Below, piece by piece: positions 1 to 10,066 of a stretch of DNA of 64,000 bases; positions within the stretch are counted from its first letter, which is position 1; each line of letters begins with the position of its first letter. This DNA comes from Dyella_D sp052115385 (GTDB lineage: Bacteria > Pseudomonadota > Gammaproteobacteria > Xanthomonadales > Rhodanobacteraceae), in contig NZ_JBFRGP010000002.1 of the NCBI RefSeq assembly GCF_052115385.1, positions 310,001 through 374,000 of the forward strand, read 5' to 3'. Below the pieces are notes generated by a model, which saw only the letters and a program-made list of their open reading frames with translations, had not been told where the DNA came from and did no database searches. The translations under genes were made by a program, and so were the position numbers.

Positions 1-3000
1 GCCCTGCACCGCGCTGCCGACCGGCAGCGGCGGCAGCAGGTGCGAGGTGCTCAGGGTGAAGGCATAGGTCTGCTCGCTGGCGGTGCCGTCGTCTTCCGTG
101 TCGCGCACCAGATAATAGGTGCCGCTGCGCGGGAGGTTGGCGATGCTGCCGGCACCCTGCACCTGCTGCAGGAAATGGCCGAACTCGTCGTACAGCGACC
201 AGCTGAAGTTGTCGCCGCTGTCCAGCGTGACGGTATCGCCGCTGGCGGCGTTGAAGCGGAACAGGTCGGCATTGCCGGTGAGGGTGTTGCCGCTGGCGGG
301 AGTGCCTGGGGTCAGCGTGGTGGCGCTGCCCAGGTCGAGCAGGCGCAGGCGTGCGCCGTCGTAGCCGTACGGAATGCTGTCGATGACGAGCTGGTAGTCG
401 CCGCCTTCGAGATCGAACGCGGTATTGGCCTGCGCGCTGCTGCCCTCGCCGTTGAGCACGGTCTCGCCATGGCGCGTGATGTGCCAGTTGAGATAGCCAC
501 CGTTGCTGAGATAGCCCAGGTCCAGCAGCAGGTGCGTGCTGCGGTCGAGATGGAAGGCATAGGTGCTCGGCCCGGTGGGCTGCAGCGAATCGCCGAGCTT
601 GACCAGCACGCGGCTGAGCTCGAACTGGAACGCCACCGGCGTGGCATCGCTGCCCGCGACGGTCTGGTACACCAGCAGGTAGCGGCCGCTGGCGCTCAGC
701 GCCACGTCGGCGGCGCTGGCCAGATCGCCGCTGGCGCTCACGTTGCCGCTGGGGTCGAGCAGGATCCAGCGGCCGCTCAGGCTGCCACTGTCCAGCGGCG
801 CCACGTGCAGCGTGTCACCGCTGCTGCTGTCGAAGGCGTAGGTCTTGGCCTGGCCCGGGACGATGCTGTCGTTGAGCGGCGCATCGAGCGCGAGCGGCGC
901 GGCCGCGGTGGCGTCGATCAGCGCAAGCGACAGGTGGCTGGCGTCGCTGCCCTTGGCGCGCAAAGTCAGGCGATAGCTGCCGGCGGCGAGGGTGAGTCCT
1001 TGCGCCGCGGCATCGCCGGGCAGCCACGTGCCGGAGCCGAGATAGTTTTCGTTCTGGGTGAGCTGCCAGTCGTAGCCGGCGCCGGTGTTGGCCAGCGCAT
1101 CGAGCAGCAGGCGCGACGGCGTGGTGACGTTGAGGTCGTAGTAGACCGTGTCGGACGCAGCCTGGGTGTCGATCTGCAAGGTGTCGCCGATCTGCACCGT
1201 GCCGTTCGCGGCGGGCTGCGCGCTGGCCAGGGCGAAGCCATAGCTGGCGGGGCCGGCGGCATCGGCCGCGGCGGACCACACCAGGTAATAGGTGCCGTTG
1301 GCGGCGAACGCCGGCAGCATGTCGTTGCTGGAGGAGCTGTCGCCCCACAGGTACTGGCCCTGCGCATCGTAGAGCTGCCAGGCGCCGGCGCTGCTGCTGC
1401 CGGCCTGCGGCACGAAGTACAGGCGCTGCCCGGCCTGCGCCTGGAAGGCGTAGGTCTGCAGCTGGCCCGGATTCAAGCTGATGGTGGTCGGCGTATCCAG
1501 CGGCAGCGCGATGGCATCGGCAACGCTCTGGAACATCAGCGTGTAGCTGTAGTCGCCGGTGTTGCCGGAGTTGCTGCTGCCGCCTTCGCTCATGGCTGCC
1601 GCGAAGGATTCGCCACCGCCGCCGCTGCCCTGGACCACGACCGGAATGTTGTAGTGGCCCTTGGGCAGGAACAGCGTGTAGTAGCCATTGCCGTTGAGCT
1701 GGTAGGTCCGGTCCAGCACCTGGAACTGGGCGCTCACGCCGTCGCTGTAGCTGGGCATCCACAGGCTGATCGTCTGGTCGTGGTCGACGTCGATGCTGTA
1801 GATCTTGACGCCGCCTTCGGCCGGCAGCGTGTCCGACACGCTTTGGCCCGAGACCAGCGGCGTGGGTGCGGCAATGTGCAGCGCGGCGGCGGTGGGGTCG
1901 CTCAGGTAGGTATTGGTGAGGGCTGCATACCAGGTGCCGTCGTGGTCGGCGTGCACCACGTAGTAGTCGGCGTTGCTGTTGATCCAGTACTGGTTGTTCT
2001 GGTTCAAGCTGGCGTCGTAGATCAGCACGTTGCTGCCCGGCGCACCGTAGATGTAGTAGTCCTGTCCTGCCTTGACCTTGAAGCCGTACATGCCCAGCAC
2101 CGCCGGCACGGTCAGCGCGCCGTCGGCGACGGCGACCTGCGCCTGCGTGCTGGCGCTGAAGCTGAGCGTGGTCGAGCCGTCGAGCGAAGAGTCGATTTCC
2201 AGCGTGTAATCGCCCGCGCCCACCAGCTGCGGCTGCGCGAAGCCGCCGCCGGACGTGTCGAAGTTGTTCGCCATGACCTGGCCGCTGGCGTTGAGCACGC
2301 GCCACCGGATGCCCCAGCTGCTGGCGACGCCGTTGATCGAGAGCAGCGCCGCCTGGTCGAGCGTAAAGGTGTAGGTGCGCGAGTCGTTGTTGCTGAGGGT
2401 GATGCTGCTGGTCTGGCCCAGCGTGAGCGGCGCGCTCGGCACCGTGGGCGTATCGGTATGGCTGAGCAGCGTATTGCCGAAGGTGGCCGTCAACGGTCCA
2501 TTGGCCTGGGTCACCACCAGCGCGTAGCTGCCGCTGGAAGACAGCGCGAAGCTGGCCAGGTTGAGATTGCCGTAGGCCCAGCCCGAAATCGGGTAGTGGC
2601 CATCCGGCCCGACCACGTACCAGTACGCCTGCGGCGAACCGCCGACCATGCTCAGCTGGTTGGAAAGCTGGATGGTGTCGCCGGCGTTGCCGGTGAAATG
2701 CCACACCTGCGCGTCGGACGCCTCGGCCAGGTCGGCCGAGGCGGTGGTGCCGGACGACAGCTCGGTCGCGGTGTCCAGGTTAATCAGGCGGAAGCTGGGT
2801 GCCGTGCCGTCGGTGGCAGTGCTGCCGACCGCGCCATAGGCGTACATGCGCAGGGTGAAGTGGCCCTTGGGCAGTGACAGCACGCTGGTCTGGCTGTTCG
2901 GCAGATAGACGTTGCCGTTGGTCCAGGAATGCCCGGCGTCATCGACGATGTCGAAGTAGATCGACTGATTGGCGACGTTGCGCGCGGAGGCGATGAAACG

Positions 3001-6000
3001 CGCCGGCGCATCGAGGCTGAAGCTGTAGCCGGCGCGGAAGTTGCTGGTGGCGTCCAGCACGATCGGCTGGGCCGCGCCCACGGTCAGCGGATAGACCGGC
3101 GCCGGAACGAGTGTGGCTTCGGCGGTGTAGGCGAGCGGATCGGTGGTGTCGGCATACACGAGCAGCGTGTAGCTGCCGGCCGACAGTTGCTCGCGATAGA
3201 AACTGTTGTTGCCGGAGGCGACCTGGAAGCCGCCGGCGTTGTAGAGCACCCATTCGAAGTCGGCATCCGTCGCGGCGGCGGTGACGGCGCCGAAGTCGAG
3301 GTAGTCGTTGCCGCTGATGGTGAAGGTGTAGGCGGCCGCGCCATGCGTCGCGTCGAACTGGCCCTGGGCGCTGTTCGCGCTGTCCAGCGCCGGCGCCTGC
3401 GTCAGGTCGGCGAGCGCGAAGCTGAAGGTCTCGCCAGTGAAGCTGCCGGTGATGCGGATGTCGTATTCGCCCGCCGCCAGGTAGTACTGCTCACCGCTGC
3501 GGTGCGTGTCGTAGGGGTAGCCGTTGTAGTAGATCTGGTACTGCACATTGCCCTGGCTGGCCAGGGTGCGCAGCACCAGGCTGGCGGCATGGTCCAGGCT
3601 CAGGTGATAGGTGGTCGGGGTGTTCGGGTTGCCGGCGAGCACGCCGTGCACGATCTGGCCGGGCTGCACCAGCGGCAGCGTGGCGGTGGACGCCACCACG
3701 TTGCAGGCGACGTCGGCGCCGTTCGGATCCTGGCCCTTCAACACCAGCACGTAGTCGCCGTAGGGCAGGGTGGGCAGGTCGGTGTCGGCGCCGTCGGTCT
3801 CTTCGGCGATCAGGTTGCCGTAGCTGTCGAACAGGCTCCAGCGCAGCGACTGCGTGTCGGCAAGGCCGAACGCCAGGTGCAGCGCGGTGGGCGTGGCGAG
3901 CGTGAGGCGATAAGCCAGCGCGGCTTCGCCGCCGGCGATGGTGGCCTGCGTACCCGCGGCCGGCAGGGCCGGCGCGTCGGACAGGTCGAGCAGTTGCAGG
4001 GCGAAGTTCGCGCCCGGGCTGTCGCTGCGGATCCACAGCTCGTAGCTGCCGTCGGTCAGCGACTGCAGCGACGGCGCGCCGTTCTCCACGTCGAGCGAGC
4101 CGGGATTGTTGTTCTGCAGCCACGACAGCGCAGGCACGCTGCCGGCAGGCGCCAGGCCCCACTGAATGCCGCCATCCGAACCGAGGTTGTGCAGCAGCAC
4201 GCGCATGTCTCGATCGAGCGCGATGCGGTAGACCGAGAAGCCGGTGGCCGCATCGGTGCTGCCGATAAGCGTGTCGCCCGGGTGCGCGAGCGGCAACGCG
4301 ATCGTGTCGACGTGCAGCGCGAACGCCGCAGCGGTGGTGCCGGTGCGTGCCAGCAGCAGCCGGTAGGAGCCGGTGCCGAGCACGGGCGTATCCACGGCCG
4401 TCCCCGCCACGCCGGAGGCGAGCAGGTTGCCGTTGACGTCGTACAGCGACCAGGCCAGCGAGCTGTCGTCGCTGCTGTCCAGCGCGATATGCAGCGCAGC
4501 GGAGCTGTTCGCCTCGTAGCGGTAGACCAGTGCCGCCTGGCCGGCGGCGAGCTGCCCGCTGCTGCTGCCGCTGGGCAGGGCCGCGGCGGTGGCGGTATCC
4601 ACGGTCTGGAACGCATAGCTGGCCTGGTCCGCGGTGGCGGCGATGGTCAGCACGTAGTCGCCGCTATTGGGCAGCGACGCGTAGGTGCTGGCGTCCTCGT
4701 CGGCCCACGGGCTTTCGCTGGAGGCGCCGGCCGGAGTCAGGCGCCAGTGCACGCCGTGCGAGCCGAGGTCGCGCAGCAGGTTGGCGATGGACAGCGTTTG
4801 CGCGTAGCCGATCGTCACGCGATAGCGTGCGCTGTCGCCGACGAAGTTGAAGCTGCCGCTGATCGAACTGCCCCAGGCCAGCGGCGGCGCGGGCGGCGCC
4901 TGCGTCTCGCTGGAGCTGATGGTGTAGTCGCCGGCCGCGCCGTCGATCACCAGATAGCGCTGCGTGCCGCTGGCGACGCTCTGCGCGATCAGCGTGGGCG
5001 CCAGCGCGCCGCTGCCGGAGGCGACCAGCTGGCCGCCGGCGTCGTAGACGCGGATGCTCGCGCCGTTCGCCTGCGCGGTGCTCACCGCGAGCTGGATCAC
5101 CGACTGGTCGATGCCGGCGGTAAGGCGGTAGACCAGGGCGTGGCTGTCGGTGGCGCTGACGCTGGACTGCCCGATGGCGAGATCCGCCGCGCCGGCCAGG
5201 TCGACGATGCGCACGCCGTAGGCGCCGAGCTGCGAGGCGTCGTCGGCCAGCACTTCCAGCGTGTAGGTGCCCGGACCGAGCAGGCAGGCTGCAGCCGTAC
5301 TGGTATGGCCGGTCTGCACCAGGTGGCCGTCGGCGGCACGGATATTCCAGCGCTGCCCGGCATCGCCGAAGCCGTCGACCAGCACGGTGGACGGCACGGC
5401 GATGGCGAAGGCGTAGCTGTCCGGCACACCCGCCGCGCTGCTGTGGCCCAGCACGTCGGTGCCGAGGGTGAGGCTGCCGTTTGCCGGCGTGGTCAGCGAG
5501 GCGCTGTAGCCGATATCGGTTTCCGCACCATCGCCGGCGCCGGTGAGCTGCAGCTGGTAGCGGCCGTCGTGCGGCAGCTTGAACAGCACGTCCTGGCCGG
5601 CCGTCACGTTGCCGAGGATCAGCACGGCATTGCCGCGGGCATCGAGCAGGTTCGCACTGACGCTGCCGCCACTGATGCTGTCGATATGCAGCTTCAGGTA
5701 ATCGCCGGCCGCGCCCTGCACGGCATACAGCATGCCGGCGCTGGACGGTGCGATGACCGCCGTCTGCGCCGTGCCGAGGCCCAGCGCCGCGGTGGTGGCG
5801 AAGTCGAACAGGTTGAAGGCGAACGCCCCGCTGGCTTGCCCGGTGGGGATGATGGTGAGGCGGTAATCGCCCGCGGCATTGAGCGGCAACAGCAGGTCGC
5901 CCGAGCCGTCCATGCCGGCGCCGCTGGCGACATTGCCGTTGGGGCCGACCAGCTGCCAGGTGATGTCGCTGCGGTGGGTAAGGCTCTGGAACAGTACCGT

Positions 6001-9000
6001 GGTCGGCGCGCTCGGCGAGAAGTCGTACTCGTAGCGCTGGCCGGGTGCGGCGATCGTGCCGCTGACCGGCGTGCCGGCCACCAGCGGCTGCACGGTGGTG
6101 AGCACGTGGCGCAGCACGAAGTTGTTCACCGTGGTGTCGGCGCTGGCGTTCCAATAGTTCTGCCAGGTGACGACGTAGCTGCCGGCGGCCAGATGGAACG
6201 GCGTGGGATCGTTGTAGTTGCTGTTGCCGCTGGCGAGCACCTGGCCTTGCGCGTTCTGCACCTGCCACTGGTCGTAGTTGCCGTCCTGCGGCACTTCCAT
6301 GCGGAAGTCACCATTGGCGGGCACGTCGAAGCGGTACGGCGCCGGCAGGCCGGCGAACGGCAACGCGACGGTGGTCGGCGTGTCGACCGCCAGCACCGGC
6401 ATGCTCGCCTGGTTCTGCAGGTTGAAGTGGAAGCTGCCGGTGGACAGATTGCCGTAGGCCACGGTCAGCACATAGGTGCCGGCGGGCAGGTTCAGCAGGT
6501 TCTGGCTGGAGTAGCTGAAGTCGCGCTGCGAGACCTCGGCGCCGCGCGGGCCGGTGAGGCTCCAGCGCAGGTAGGAGCTGTTGTTGACCGGCAGGTTCAT
6601 CAGCACCGAGGTCGGCGCGTCCAGGGTGAAGCTGTACTGGATGCTCTGGCCGGGCTGGGCGATGCTGCCGGTGATGTCCGCGCCGAGCGTGAGCGCGGCG
6701 TTCTGGATGCTGCGCCGGCCCAGCGTGAAGTTCATCGGCTGCGACTTCGGCGCGCTGTTGCCGACGTACGGCGTGACCACCAGCAGATATTCGCCGGTAT
6801 AGGTCGCGGCGATGTCGGCATAGTCGTAGCCGTTGTAGATCGAACCCGACGCGATGACGGCGCCGCCCGGCGCCAGGATGCGCCAATCGGCATTGTTGGA
6901 CTGCGAGCTGGGATCGCCCTGCAGGTAGAGATGGTCGCCCGCATTCGCGTTGAAGCGGAAGATCTGCGTCTGGTCGGTGACCAGGGTGGTCTGCACCGGC
7001 GTGCCGGGCTGCAGGTCCTGCGCGACGTCGCGGTCGAGCACGCGGAAGGACAGGTCGGTGGAGCTGTCGCTGGTGTTGCGGAACAGCAGCGTGTACTGGC
7101 CCGGCGGCAGCAGCTGCGCGCTGCCCTGGTCGTAGCTGGCCGACTGCCAGCCGGTGAGGTTGCCGGCGGTGGAGCGCAGCATCCACTGCAGGTTGGACGG
7201 ATTGCCGTTGGCGCCGGCGAGCACGTCCGGCACCACCACCTGCGCGTGGTCGAGGGTGAAGCTGTATTGCGCGATCGACTGGCGGCCGCTCAGCGTGGCC
7301 TTGGCGATGTCGTTGAACGACAGCGGCGCGGTGCTGGTATCCGTCGCGCTGAGAGTGAAGGTGTCGCGGTCGGTGGCGTAGCTGTCGTAGTAGTAGCCCA
7401 GGTCCAGCAGCGTGTAGGTGCCGTCCGCCGGAATATGGAAGAGATTGCCGACGTTGTCGCCGGACTGCGCCTGCAGGGTCTGTCCCTGCGGGCCGACCAG
7501 GCGCCAGGTGGGGCTGTAGCCGGAGATGTAGTCGGCATTGAGCAGCAGGGTCTGGCCCGCGCTGGCCTGCACGCGGTAGCCGGTGGCGCTGCTGCCCGGC
7601 GAGCGCTGGGCGATCGTCTGCTGGCCGAGCTGCAGGCTGGGCAGGGTGGACAGGTCCATCGCGCTGAAGGCGTACGCACCGGCGCTGTAGCCGCTGGACG
7701 GCGCGCCCTGCAGGGTCAGCGCATAGTCGCCGGCGGGCAGGGTGAGCAGCTGGTCGCCGCTGGAAACCCAGGTGTTGAATTCGGTGCCGCGCGGACCTTG
7801 CAGCGTCCAGTAGGTGTTGCCGGACTGCTGCGCATCGAGCAGCAGCTGGGTGGTCGCGCCGAGCGTGAAGCGGTAGGTCTTGGTGGTGTTCCACGCCGCC
7901 AGCGCGCCGGCGGTGACGCTGCCCAGGCTCAGCGGATCGCCGGCCGGCAGGGCGGTCGGCGCGGTGTTGCCGGTGTTGTCCAGGCGCGCCTGGAAGCTGA
8001 CCGGCGTGGCGTTGTCGACATAGCCTTCGACCAGCAGCGTATAGCTGCCGGCATTGGCCAGGCTCACCGCCGCGCTGTCGCCGGACAGCCCGCCCGAAGC
8101 CACCGTGCGCCCGAACATATCGACGATGCGCCACGCCGCGCCGCCGCCCGTCGCGCTGGCCGCATGCACGGCCACGCTGTCGCCGGCCGCTGCATTGAAC
8201 TGGAACGCGGTGCTGCTGTTGCCTGGCGACAGCGTGCCGGACAGCGGCGCGCCCTGTGCCAGTGCGGCGGCGGTGGACAGGTCCAGCAGGTTGAAGGCGA
8301 ACGCGCCGGTGGCTGCGCCGGAGCCCTGCACGGTGAGCGTGTAGTCGCCCGCCGGCAAGGCCAGCACGTTCTGGCCCGAGTTGCCGTCGGAGTAGTTCAG
8401 CGAGCGGTTGCTGACTTCCTGTCCGCGCGGGCCGGTCAGCGACCACAGCATGTCGTTGCGGTTGGACAGCGCATCGAAGGCGAGCTGGGTCGCCGCGGCC
8501 AGATGGAAGGAATACACGGCCGACTGGCCGGCGAGCGGAATCGAACCGTTGACCGCGGTGCCCACGCTCAGCGTCGCCGGCAGATCCGGCACCTGGTTGA
8601 GCTGGAAGTTGTAGCCCAGGGTCGCGGTCGGCGAGTTGTAGATATAGCCGTCGAGCATCAGCCAGTAGGTGCCGGTCGAGGCCACGGTGAAGGGCGCCGT
8701 GTTCGATCCGAGATAGCTGCTTTCCACGGCATTGCCGTAGGGATCGAGCAGGCGCCAGTTGGCGCTGCCGCCGGTCGGCGACTGGCTGCCGAAGTACAGC
8801 TTCTGTCCCTGCGTCAGCGCGACCTTGTAGATCTGCGAGCCGGTCGGCTGGTCCAGCGTGCCGCTGACCTGGGTGTTGGTGGTCAGGGTCTGCGCGGACG
8901 CGTCGGTCAGCATGCGGAACGCGTAGCTGCCGGCCTGGCCGTTGTAGCCGCGCACCGTCAGCGTATAGGTGCCGGCGGACAGCTCGAAGGCATTGCTGGC

Positions 9001-9936
9001 TTCGGATTGGTTCTGCGGCGCGACGATCTCGCCGGTGGGGCCGCTCAGGCCCCAGTTGAAGTTGTTGCTCAGGCTGTCGAACACCATCTGGGTGTCGGCA
9101 TTGAGCGTGAAGCTGTAGTAGTTGGTCTGGCCGGGCTGGGTGACCGCGGTGGTGGTCTGGTCCAGGGTCAGCGCCAACTGCGGATTGACCACCGGGTTGA
9201 GCGTGAAGCTGTAGTTGACCGGCGTGGTGTTGGACGACATGCCTTCCACCAGCAACAGGTACTCGCCGTTGCTCGGCACGGTGAAGGCGTCCGGGTCGTT
9301 GCCGATGCTGTAGTGCGAACCGACCTGGCGGCCGTACGGATCGATCAGGCGCCAGTAGGCCGAGCCGCCGCTGATGCTGTTGCTCTTGAAAAAGAACTGC
9401 TGGCCGGCGTTGGCGTCGAAGCGGTAGACGCTGGTTTCGTTGCCTTGCACCAGCGAGTCGGACACCGCCGTGCCGGGCGTGAGGTTGGCGGCCGCGGTAG
9501 CGTCGACGATGCGCATGGCGTAGCTGCCGACGGCGTCGGCGGAGCCGGCCACGGTGAGCGTATAGGTGCCGCTGCCCAGATCGAAGGCGGGCGTGCCGCT
9601 GTAGTAGTTGCCGTCGTCGGAGAACTGGCGGCCGTTGACCACGGTGCCGTTCGGGCCGGCCAGCGTCCAGTTGAGATCGGAGCGGTTGGTCAGGCTGTCG
9701 AAGACGACGCGCTTGGTGTCCTGCACGGTGAACTGATACTGCTTCTGCTGTCCCGGCGCATCGAGCGAACCGTTGATGGACAGCGCGGCGGGATTGACGT
9801 CGCCGGAGAGCAGCACGCGCGGTTCCAGTGCTTCGAAGCGGATCGCCGGTGTGTTCGAGGCGGGGCTGGTGTCGGCCGCATCTGCCGAGAGGGTTTCGTT
9901 GAGCTTGCCGTTGCTGTTGCCGTGCGACTGTTCCAT
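1..9936 (-). CDS. Giant LEPR-XLL repeat surface protein, C-terminus beyond window
   Basis: One reading frame stays open from an ATG at 9936 to the left edge, giving 3312 codons with no stop. Residues 34-46 read FEALEPRVLLSGD, the LEPR-XLL motif that marks the N-terminus of giant repetitive surface or secreted proteins; no classical Sec signal precedes it. The rest is about 32 imperfect modules of roughly 100 residues, each with a core like L(P/A)AGxYTLTVxG, often followed by an LLDLSTAAAL-like linker. Two module types tend to alternate. The modules resemble bacterial pre-peptidase C-terminal (PPC) beta-sandwich domains. A likely role is an adhesin or matrix protein. A periplasmic adaptor gene lies 130 nt upstream on the same strand, which fits type I-like export, but no RTX nonapeptides are visible and the C-terminal secretion signal would be off the window. 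Motif and repeat calls come from reading the translation, not from a profile search. Confidence 0.88.
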   Translation of the reverse strand, partial: MEQSHGNSNGKLNETLSADAADTSPASNTPAIRFEALEPRVLLSGDVNPAALSINGSLDAPGQQKQYQFTVQDTKRVVFDSLTNRSDLNWTLAGPNGTVVNGRQFSDDGNYYSGTPAFDLGSGTYTLTVAGSADAVGSYAMRIVDATAAANLTPGTAVSDSLVQGNETSVYRFDANAGQQFFFKSNSISGGSAYWRLIDPYGRQVGSHYSIGNDPDAFTVPSNGEYLLLVEGMSSNTTPVNYSFTLNPVVNPQLALTLDQTTTAVTQPGQTNYYSFTLNADTQMVFDSLSNNFNWGLSGPTGEIVAPQNQSEASNAFELSAGTYTLTVRGYNGQAGSYAFRMLTDASAQTLTTNTQVSGTLDQPTGSQIYKVALTQGQKLYFGSQSPTGGSANWRLLDPYGNAVESSYLGSNTAPFTVASTGTYWLMLDGYIYNSPTATLGYNFQLNQVPDLPATLSVGTAVNGSIPLAGQSAVYSFHLAAATQLAFDALSNRNDMLWSLTGPRGQEVSNRSLNYSDGNSGQNVLALPAGDYTLTVQGSGAATGAFAFNLLDLSTAAALAQGAPLSGTLSPGNSSTAFQFNAAAGDSVAVHAASATGGGAAWRIVDMFGRTVASGGLSGDSAAVSLANAGSYTLLVEGYVDNATPVSFQARLDNTGNTAPTALPAGDPLSLGSVTAGALAAWNTTKTYRFTLGATTQLLLDAQQSGNTYWTLQGPRGTEFNTWVSSGDQLLTLPAGDYALTLQGAPSSGYSAGAYAFSAMDLSTLPSLQLGQQTIAQRSPGSSATGYRVQASAGQTLLLNADYISGYSPTWRLVGPQGQTLQAQSGDNVGNLFHIPADGTYTLLDLGYYYDSYATDRDTFTLSATDTSTAPLSFNDIAKATLSGRQSIAQYSFTLDHAQVVVPDVLAGANGNPSNLQWMLRSTAGNLTGWQSASYDQGSAQLLPPGQYTLLFRNTSDSSTDLSFRVLDRDVAQDLQPGTPVQTTLVTDQTQIFRFNANAGDHLYLQGDPSSQSNNADWRILAPGGAVIASGSIYNGYDYADIAATYTGEYLLVVTPYVGNSAPKSQPMNFTLGRRSIQNAALTLGADITGSIAQPGQSIQYSFTLDAPTSVLMNLPVNNSSYLRWSLTGPRGAEVSQRDFSYSSQNLLNLPAGTYVLTVAYGNLSTGSFHFNLQNQASMPVLAVDTPTTVALPFAGLPAPYRFDVPANGDFRMEVPQDGNYDQWQVQNAQGQVLASGNSNYNDPTPFHLAAGSYVVTWQNYWNASADTTVNNFVLRHVLTTVQPLVAGTPVSGTIAAPGQRYEYDFSPSAPTTVLFQSLTHRSDITWQLVGPNGNVASGAGMDGSGDLLLPLNAAGDYRLTIIPTGQASGAFAFNLFDFATTAALGLGTAQTAVIAPSSAGMLYAVQGAAGDYLKLHIDSISGGSVSANLLDARGNAVLILGNVTAGQDVLFKLPHDGRYQLQLTGAGDGAETDIGYSASLTTPANGSLTLGTDVLGHSSAAGVPDSYAFAIAVPSTVLVDGFGDAGQRWNIRAADGHLVQTGHTSTAAACLLGPGTYTLEVLADDASQLGAYGVRIVDLAGAADLAIGQSSVSATDSHALVYRLTAGIDQSVIQLAVSTAQANGASIRVYDAGGQLVASGSGALAPTLIAQSVASGTQRYLVIDGAAGDYTISSSETQAPPAPPLAWGSSISGSFNFVGDSARYRVTIGYAQTLSIANLLRDLGSHGVHWRLTPAGASSESPWADEDASTYASLPNSGDYVLTIAATADQASYAFQTVDTATAAALPSGSSSGQLAAGQAALVYRYEANSSAALHIALDSSDDSSLAWSLYDVNGNLLASGVAGTAVDTPVLGTGSYRLLLARTGTTAAAFALHVDTIALPLAHPGDTLIGSTDAATGFSVYRIALDRDMRVLLHNLGSDGGIQWGLAPAGSVPALSWLQNNNPGSLDVENGAPSLQSLTDGSYELWIRSDSPGANFALQLLDLSDAPALPAAGTQATIAGGEAALAYRLTLATPTALHLAFGLADTQSLRWSLFDSYGNLIAEETDGADTDLPTLPYGDYVLVLKGQDPNGADVACNVVASTATLPLVQPGQIVHGVLAGNPNTPTTYHLSLDHAASLVLRTLASQGNVQYQIYYNGYPYDTHRSGEQYYLAAGEYDIRITGSFTGETFSFALADLTQAPALDSANSAQGQFDATHGAAAYTFTISGNDYLDFGAVTAAATDADFEWVLYNAGGFQVASGNNSFYREQLSAGSYTLLVYADTTDPLAYTAEATLVPAPVYPLTVGAAQPIVLDATSNFRAGYSFSLDAPARFIASARNVANQSIYFDIVDDAGHSWTNGNVYLPNSQTSVLSLPKGHFTLRMYAYGAVGSTATDGTAPSFRLINLDTATELSSGTTASADLAEASDAQVWHFTGNAGDTIQLSNQLSMVGGSPQAYWYVVGPDGHYPISGWAYGNLNLASFALSSSGSYALVVTQANGPLTATFGNTLLSHTDTPTVPSAPLTLGQTSSITLSNNDSRTYTFTLDQAALLSINGVASSWGIRWRVLNASGQVMANNFDTSGGGFAQPQLVGAGDYTLEIDSSLDGSTTLSFSASTQAQVAVADGALTVPAVLGMYGFKVKAGQDYYIYGAPGSNVLIYDASLNQNNQYWINSNADYYVVHADHDGTWYAALTNTYLSDPTAAALHIAAPTPLVSGQSVSDTLPAEGGVKIYSIDVDHDQTISLWMPSYSDGVSAQFQVLDRTYQLNGNGYYTLFLPKGHYNIPVVVQGSGGGGESFAAAMSEGGSSNSGNTGDYSYTLMFQSVADAIALPLDTPTTISLNPGQLQTYAFQAQAGQRLYFVPQAGSSSAGAWQLYDAQGQYLWGDSSSSNDMLPAFAANGTYYLVWSAAADAAGPASYGFALASAQPAANGTVQIGDTLQIDTQAASDTVYYDLNVTTPSRLLLDALANTGAGYDWQLTQNENYLGSGTWLPGDAAAQGLTLAAGSYRLTLRAKGSDASHLSLALIDATAAAPLALDAPLNDSIVPGQAKTYAFDSSSGDTLHVAPLDSGSLSGRWILLDPSGNVSASGDLASAADVALSASGRYLLVYQTVAGSDATPVAFQFELSRVLVKLGDSLQPTGPSTYAFHLDRSTHLLLDLGYLSNGGYLNWHITRHGETVLNGEGSSAQANTAFDLEGGDYQLVIDSIPYGYDGARLRLLDLGSATTLTPGTPASGNTLTGNADLFRFNAASGDTVTLDSGDNFSWSLYDEFGHFLQQVQGAGSIANLPRSGTYYLVRDTEDDGTASEQTYAFTLSTSHLLPPLPVGSAVQG

Positions 9937-10066
9937 GTTGCCCTCTTGGCAGGCCCTGCCGCGCATGCGCGGTGGCCGATCGACGTTGAAAAGCGAATAG
10001 GTCCGATGCTGCTTGCCGGCGCCGCGCGAGGCGTCGCCGCTGAAATGCTTGGGCTGGATCGTTGGA

